Below the pieces are notes generated by a model. The model made no database searches. It was not told the origin of the DNA and saw nothing but the letters and a program-made list of their open reading frames with translations. Both the position numbers and the translations under genes were made by a program. From Bradyrhizobium sp. B097 (GTDB lineage Bacteria > Pseudomonadota > Alphaproteobacteria > Rhizobiales > Xanthobacteraceae), in NCBI RefSeq assembly GCF_038957035.1, contig NZ_CP152412.1, forward strand, positions 4,832,501 to 4,896,500: a stretch of DNA of 64,000 nt, read 5' to 3'. Shown piece after piece: positions 59,412-64,000 of the stretch. Within the stretch, counting starts at the first letter, position 1; each line of letters begins with the position of its first letter.

Positions 59412-60026
59412 ATGTCGAAGAAGATGATCAAGCCTGGACCTGACCTGCTGGCGCAGGTCAATCAGGCTTTTCTCGACTACGGCTATAGCGGGCTGTCGAT
59501 GGTCGGGCTGGCCAAGGTCTGCGGCTTCACGCAGCGCGCGCTGTATTACTACTTCAGCAACAAGGAAGAGGCGTTTCGCGCCGTCATCGCCTGGCGCCAC
59601 GTCGAGGACGTGGCACTCGCGCTGGAGGCCGGCCGCACCGTGCGGGCGAAGGGCGGCGGCGCGCTGGATATTTTCGCGACGATTCTCGACGTCCGCTACG
59701 GCGAGACGCGGCGCCGCCTCACCCATTCGCCGCACACCGTCGAGCTCAATGCCGAGGCCTTCAAGCGCTGCCGCGATTTGATGATCAAATCCGCCGTCTC
59801 ATTCCAGGCCGATCTGGAAAGACTGGTGATCGACTTGCAGGCCGCACGGCTCCTGAAGCTGAACGGCGAGTTCAAACCGGCGCAGATCGCGCAGGCCCTT
59901 GCGGACGGCGCACGTGCCGTCAACCAGGCGCTGCCGCCGATCGCCCGTGACGACTTCTCGGCCCGCTACCGCCAGATGTGCGCGATGGTGCTCTACGGCT
60001 GCGCCGTGATGCCGAAGCGGAAGTAG
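59412..60026 (+). CDS. TetR-family transcriptional regulator
   Basis: Two hundred four residues. The N-terminal helix-turn-helix is 'AFLDYGYSGLSMVGLAKVCG' with recognition 'FTQRALYYYFSNKEEAFRAV'. The C-terminal ligand/dimer domain is divergent ('AGRTVRAKGGGALDIFATIL') and matches no subfamily I recognise. ATG 59412 has GGAATC upstream. It lies between two AraC-family paralogues in the same direction. Confidence 0.87.
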   Translation: MSKKMIKPGPDLLAQVNQAFLDYGYSGLSMVGLAKVCGFTQRALYYYFSNKEEAFRAVIAWRHVEDVALALEAGRTVRAKGGGALDIFATILDVRYGETRRRLTHSPHTVELNAEAFKRCRDLMIKSAVSFQADLERLVIDLQAARLLKLNGEFKPAQIAQALADGARAVNQALPPIARDDFSARYRQMCAMVLYGCAVMPKRK

Positions 60027-60131
60027 TCCGCAACGACGGCCCGCGCGCGCCGCGGTTACCCTTTAGCAAAACCCTCCCGACCACCGACCATCAGGGACCG
60101 GCCGGACCATTTCGCCGGACCGTGGATAGTT

Positions 60132-60180
60132 TTGACGCATGTTATCTATTTCATATTTTACACGACTATGTGAAATATAG
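60132..60180 (+). promoter_or_regulatory. AT-rich promoter with inverted repeat
   Basis: TTGACG (60132-60137) and TATTTT (60154-60159) are spaced 16 bp apart. TATTTCA (60147-60153) and TGAAATA (60171-60177) form a dyad overlapping the -10 box. This is one of the AT-richest stretches in the right half and directly precedes the second AraC gene. It may be autoregulatory or bound by the TetR protein. Confidence 0.5.
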
Positions 60181-60215
60181 GATATTGCATCGCAAGACCT
60201 TTGGAGACGTCTCGA

Positions 60216-61052
60216 ATGGCTGACATGGGACAAACCGACGACCCGGCCGATCGTGGCGCGATCCCGCGTCCTCTGCACCGAAGTGATCAGCTTGCGCGCA
60301 TTGAGAAGATAATTTCCGGCGATTTCGCCAGAACCGCGCTGGCGCTTCGCCCGGGCTCGGCACAGCCAATTTCCTTACCGGCGACGCGCGCTCTGATGCA
60401 GAGCGAAGGGTCACGCACGATGCGCAGCAAGCAAGTGGATCACAGCCCGGAAGCGCCATCGACCGGCCCGGCTCGCGCGCTTGTGCCCGATCTCGTGGAC
60501 CTGCGCGTAGATCAGACTGCAGCCCTCGCGCTTGCGCGCCGGAGTTCTCCGGCGACAAGCCATCGCGGCTGGGCGCCGTTGCTCGAAGCCTGCCTTGCCG
60601 ATTTCAAGGAGGCCACCGAGGCCGGTGATACCGCGAGCATTCCTGCGCTGGTCAAGATCGTGGCGGACCTTGCGTTGATCGAGCGCGGCGCGATCAGGCC
60701 GGGCAGCCGCCGCGCCCAGCAGGCACTGCGCGCCGGCCGGCTCAGCCTCGCGCGCCGCCTGATCACGCGCCATCTCGCGAAGCCGGCGCTGTCGCCGGGG
60801 ATGGTCGCCGAGATGCTCGGCGTCTCGGTCCGCTATCTGCACGTCCTGTTCGAAGCGACGGGGGAGAGCTTTTCGCAGACCGTCACGGCCCAACGCTTGA
60901 GCGAGAGCCGCAGGCTGCTTTGTGAAAAGCCGCCGCGGCCGATCGCCGATATCGCCCTCGCCTGCGGGTTTGGCAGCCTGGCGACGTTCTACCGGATCTT
61001 CGGCGCATCCGAGGGCCTGACGCCGGGCGAGTACCGGGCTGCGGGGCACTAG
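60216..61052 (+). CDS. AraC-family regulator lacking a normal sensor domain
   Basis: Two hundred seventy-eight residues. The C-terminal half ('LIERGAIRPGSRRAQQALRA' to 'LATFYRIFGASEGLTPGEYR') is strikingly close to the gene at 58,346, indicating duplication. The first 120 residues have no beta-barrel sensor character and are Ala/Arg/Pro-rich, so the ligand domain appears lost or replaced. GGAGA precedes ATG 60216 by 8 bases. It probably still binds DNA, perhaps the same sites as its paralogue. Confidence 0.82.
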   Translation: MADMGQTDDPADRGAIPRPLHRSDQLARIEKIISGDFARTALALRPGSAQPISLPATRALMQSEGSRTMRSKQVDHSPEAPSTGPARALVPDLVDLRVDQTAALALARRSSPATSHRGWAPLLEACLADFKEATEAGDTASIPALVKIVADLALIERGAIRPGSRRAQQALRAGRLSLARRLITRHLAKPALSPGMVAEMLGVSVRYLHVLFEATGESFSQTVTAQRLSESRRLLCEKPPRPIADIALACGFGSLATFYRIFGASEGLTPGEYRAAGH

Positions 61053-61246
61053 GACGACGGCGCTGCGTGGCGGCACTGCGCTCGCGCCGATCCGACGCAG
61101 CCCGTGCGACATGGTGCCGAGAGGCAACACCTGCGCTCATTTCTGCGGCAGCTGCGCTTTGGATCGACGGTATGCGCGCACTGAGAAGACAGCGCACGAC
61201 CGTTGCGCGAGAAACATGCAGATACAATGGGGCGTGGGGCAAGTTC

Positions 61247-64000
61247 ATGATCGGCATCGGCGGCAGGCTGACGATGTGGCGCGGCGCGCTGCTCGGATCG
61301 GCATCATTGATCGCGCTGGCCGCCGCGACCGAAGCGCAGGCGGCCTGCCAGGGCCTCAGCGGCACCATAGCCACGTCAAACAACGTCCTCTGCGACGCCG
61401 CCAACCCGGCCGGCGGGCGCCTTAACGTCACGCGTTTCTCAAACGATCTCACGGTTACCGTCAACGCCGGCGCCGGAATTACCGGCGGCGCAGCGGCGAG
61501 CAGCGGCGGCAACCTGACTTTCAATCACAACGACCTCGCCGGGATCACCGCATCAACCTTTTACGACGGCGTCGTGCTCAGCGCCCAAGGCACGATCACC
61601 TACACGGGGTCGGCCGACGTCACCGCCGGCGTGTACGGGTCCGCGATCAATGCCTCGATCGGAAACGGACCGGTCTCCATTACGCAGAGCGCCGGCACGA
61701 TCAGGGGCGGCAGCGGGATCCAGGTCGCGGGCAGCGGACCGAACGCCAGCGTCAACATCAACACGGTCGGAAGCCAGATCGTGGCCAGCTTGGGAATCTA
61801 CGTCCTGACCGACGGCAGCCAGTCCGACGTCACGATCGCGACAGGCGCAGTCAGCGGGGACGCAACCAATGGCAGCCGCGGAATCTTCGTCCGGATGGGA
61901 CAGATCCTTCATTCTGCGCGCAATCTTTCCGTCACGACCAACGGCGCAGTCACCGGCGGCATTTATCTCCAGAACGGCGGCGTCGGCACCGTCGACCTCA
62001 CCACCAATGCGAGCGTCACTGGGGGCATCCGCCTCGAAGGCAACAATTCGGCCAACACCAGCGCGTTCACGGTGAAGCTCAATCAGGACGTTAGTGGCGA
62101 CGTCAGCCTATGGAACTACGGCACCGGCACCACGACGGTCCGAACGCGCGGCATCACGGGCGGGACGCTGTCCGTTTACGCCGCCGGGGGCGCCAACAAC
62201 AGCCTCGTCGTGGACGGCAATATCGCCAGGGGAAGCGGCCCCGATACGTCCTTCTTCGGCACCCTGGCGTCGGTCAGCTTTTCCGCCGCCGGCGGCACCA
62301 ACACCGCGACCATCAATGGCGATCTTTCCGGAACCTTCGACACCAGGGCTTCCACCCTTCCTTCGGCCGGTGGCACCGTCGCCGGTCTGTCCGCCGGGCT
62401 CGGAAGCACGTCCAGCAACGGCTCGGCGGTGCTGAACGCCAACGGTTCGATCACGGTCACCGGCATGTCACGGTCCGGCTACGTGGCAAACGTGATCGGA
62501 GCGTCCCTCGGCGCCAGCGGCGTGGTCCCGGTCGACTTCAACCTGCACGGCGCCGTGACGGCAACCTCGGTCAGCGACATCGCGTCGAAGGTCATCGGCA
62601 TCAGCATGGGACAATACAATCTGGCCGCGACGCGGCTGACCACCGACGGTGCCGTGACGGCGACCGCGACCGGCCCCGGCAGCACCGCCACCGGAATCAG
62701 CGCCTCAGCCACCAGCTTTTCTCCGACCAACATCAACACCGGCACCATGACCGTTCGCGCCAATGGCGACGTGACCGCCACCTCGGACGGTGCCGCGACC
62801 GGTGTCGCGCTGACCCGCGGCGATACCAGGCGCGCTGCCGAGACCGCGGGGCTCGGCGGCATCGATCTCGACACCAAGGGGACCGTGAGCGCCACCTCGA
62901 CCAGCGCGGCGGCGATCGGCATCAGCGGCATCATCGCGAACGGCGCCGACAATTCCGCAACGCTGGCGCTGCGCGCCGAAGGCAATGTCATTGCGAACGG
63001 CACGGCCGCCGGAAGCTACGGCATCTTCGCCCAGCGCGACGGCCTCGGCGACATCAGGATCGACGCGCTGGCCGGCGTGCAGAGCTCGGGCATCGGCATA
63101 TCGGCATCGCGCTCGACCCCCGGCAACATCTTCATCACGACCGGCACCTACGTCACCGGCACCACCGGCATCGTGACGTCCGGCGGCACCACCACGCTGA
63201 TCGCCAACGGCACCATCACCGGCACCGGCGGCACCGCCGTTCAATTCGGCGGCACCAACGACGTGCTGCAAGTCCAGTCCGGCGCTGTGTTCAACGGCAA
63301 CATCGTCGGCAGCGGGACCAGTATCGTGCAGTTCGGCGGCACGACCGCGTCGAGTTTCGACCTATCGAAACTCGGCAGCGGCTTCGCCAATTTTGGGATT
63401 CTTGCAGGCTCGAACTGGAGCTTTACCGGCAGCAACTCGAACTTTGCCGGGATGGTCAACGTCGACAGCGTGTTCATCCTCAACGGCACGATGCCGAACG
63501 CCAGCGTCACGGTCGGCCCGACCGGCACGCTCGGCGGCAACGGCACCATCGGTAACGCTGTCATCAGCGGCACGCTGTCGCCCGGCAATTCGCCGGGGAC
63601 GATCACGATGGCGAGCCTGACCATGACCGCGGCGGCGACCTATCTGGTGCAGCTCACCAATACGATCAGCGACAAGACGATCGTGACCGGCACCGCCAAC
63701 CTTGGCGGCAACGTGGTGGTCGATCCGCTCGAGCGGATTACGAAAAAGACCACCTACGCGATCGTCAATGCGGGAACGCTGAGCGGCACGTTCGGCTCGG
63801 CAACCCTGCTGCTCGCCAACAACCTCGCCCGCAATCCGGTACTGAGCTATGTCGGCAACGATGTGCTGCTGTCGGTCGATCCCGGCATGCTCTCCCCGAT
63901 CCTGCCGGCCAATGCCGGCATCAACCACAGGACCGTCGCCGGTGCGATCGACAACGGCCTGCTCGGCGGCGCCAACCTCTCCAATGCGTTCAGCGCGATC
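61247..64000 (+). CDS. Autotransporter adhesin, partial (3' end beyond window)
   Basis: An uninterrupted frame of 918 codons to the window edge. After a signal peptide ('MWRGALLGSASLIALAAATE', then AQA) comes a Ser/Thr/Gly/Asn/Ala-rich beta-helix passenger built of short imperfect strands such as 'GTITGTGGTAVQFGG'. Near residue 760, 'GPTGTLGGNGTIGNAVISGT' then 'LSPGNSPGTITM' is the hallmark of autotransporter-associated beta-strand repeats. 'PANAGINHRTVAGAIDNGLL' is the linker that precedes the C-terminal barrel, which must follow outside. GTGGGGC precedes ATG 61247. The role is probably surface adhesion. Confidence 0.9.
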   Translation, partial: MIGIGGRLTMWRGALLGSASLIALAAATEAQAACQGLSGTIATSNNVLCDAANPAGGRLNVTRFSNDLTVTVNAGAGITGGAAASSGGNLTFNHNDLAGITASTFYDGVVLSAQGTITYTGSADVTAGVYGSAINASIGNGPVSITQSAGTIRGGSGIQVAGSGPNASVNINTVGSQIVASLGIYVLTDGSQSDVTIATGAVSGDATNGSRGIFVRMGQILHSARNLSVTTNGAVTGGIYLQNGGVGTVDLTTNASVTGGIRLEGNNSANTSAFTVKLNQDVSGDVSLWNYGTGTTTVRTRGITGGTLSVYAAGGANNSLVVDGNIARGSGPDTSFFGTLASVSFSAAGGTNTATINGDLSGTFDTRASTLPSAGGTVAGLSAGLGSTSSNGSAVLNANGSITVTGMSRSGYVANVIGASLGASGVVPVDFNLHGAVTATSVSDIASKVIGISMGQYNLAATRLTTDGAVTATATGPGSTATGISASATSFSPTNINTGTMTVRANGDVTATSDGAATGVALTRGDTRRAAETAGLGGIDLDTKGTVSATSTSAAAIGISGIIANGADNSATLALRAEGNVIANGTAAGSYGIFAQRDGLGDIRIDALAGVQSSGIGISASRSTPGNIFITTGTYVTGTTGIVTSGGTTTLIANGTITGTGGTAVQFGGTNDVLQVQSGAVFNGNIVGSGTSIVQFGGTTASSFDLSKLGSGFANFGILAGSNWSFTGSNSNFAGMVNVDSVFILNGTMPNASVTVGPTGTLGGNGTIGNAVISGTLSPGNSPGTITMASLTMTAAATYLVQLTNTISDKTIVTGTANLGGNVVVDPLERITKKTTYAIVNAGTLSGTFGSATLLLANNLARNPVLSYVGNDVLLSVDPGMLSPILPANAGINHRTVAGAIDNGLLGGANLSNAFSAI

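Noticed and set aside
62110..63555. A 481-codon frame overlapping the autotransporter
   Set aside because: It is dominated by Arg and His in a frame-shifted reading of the repetitive passenger; the in-phase frame gives a coherent autotransporter.

Overview
The window is 64 kb of GC-rich chromosome from an alphaproteobacterium, most probably Bradyrhizobium or a close relative in the Nitrobacteraceae. This rests on protein character (Omp25/31-like barrels, class I PhaC, NDUFS4-like complex I subunit, GrlR-like protein, two ArgC types) and on dispersed palindromic repeats of the kind seen throughout that group. It is inference from reading the sequence, not from a search. I see no phage, IS transposase, CRISPR array, rRNA or replication origin. 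Two tRNA genes are present: Pro(UGG) and Glu(UUC).

Layout. 0-12 kb: a MarR/DUF1330 divergent pair with a shared dyad, a complex I accessory subunit, an OpgC-like acyltransferase facing a NodU/TobZ-type carbamoyltransferase, a metal-dependent cyclase, tRNA-Pro, DUF192, tandem cold-shock and sirtuin genes, and several very small genes. 12-20 kb: a gene-free stretch with three strong hairpins at an exact 119-bp period, then glyoxalase I, a 26-aa membrane peptide, GST, PilZ, an AT-richer methyltransferase beside tRNA-Glu, an M20 amidohydrolase and a TauE-like exporter. 20-33 kb: PrsW and HdeD membrane proteins, then DAHP synthase behind a classical attenuator. Next is the complete EF-P module: efp diverges from epmA-epmB, and a diproline-containing upstream ORF overlaps the efp start. 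This region ends with an M23-like exported protein, an exported chorismate mutase, a DapA-family lyase, a cupin/AhpD operon under a divergent MarR gene, and an MltB-type transglycosylase.

33-50 kb is largely core metabolism on the minus strand: SDR, recJ, HAD hydrolase, then alaC-hom-glpX. It continues with phaC, MAPEG, two unrelated argC genes with paiB and a methyltransferase, an exported metallo-hydrolase and DedA. 50-64 kb: parE, two paralogous outer-membrane barrels flanking an SDR, a flavin monooxygenase, an exported caspase-like protease, two AraC paralogues around a TetR gene, and a large autotransporter that runs off the right edge.

The observations most worth following are: (1) the aromatic leader peptide and terminator/antiterminator upstream of DAHP synthase, whose promoter places transcription start on the leader ATG; (2) the efp upstream ORF carrying an Ala-Pro-Pro motif, which could be an EF-P autoregulatory device; (3) palindromic repeats that supply the stop codons of four flanking genes; (4) the hairpin series at 12.4-12.7 kb, which may encode small RNAs.
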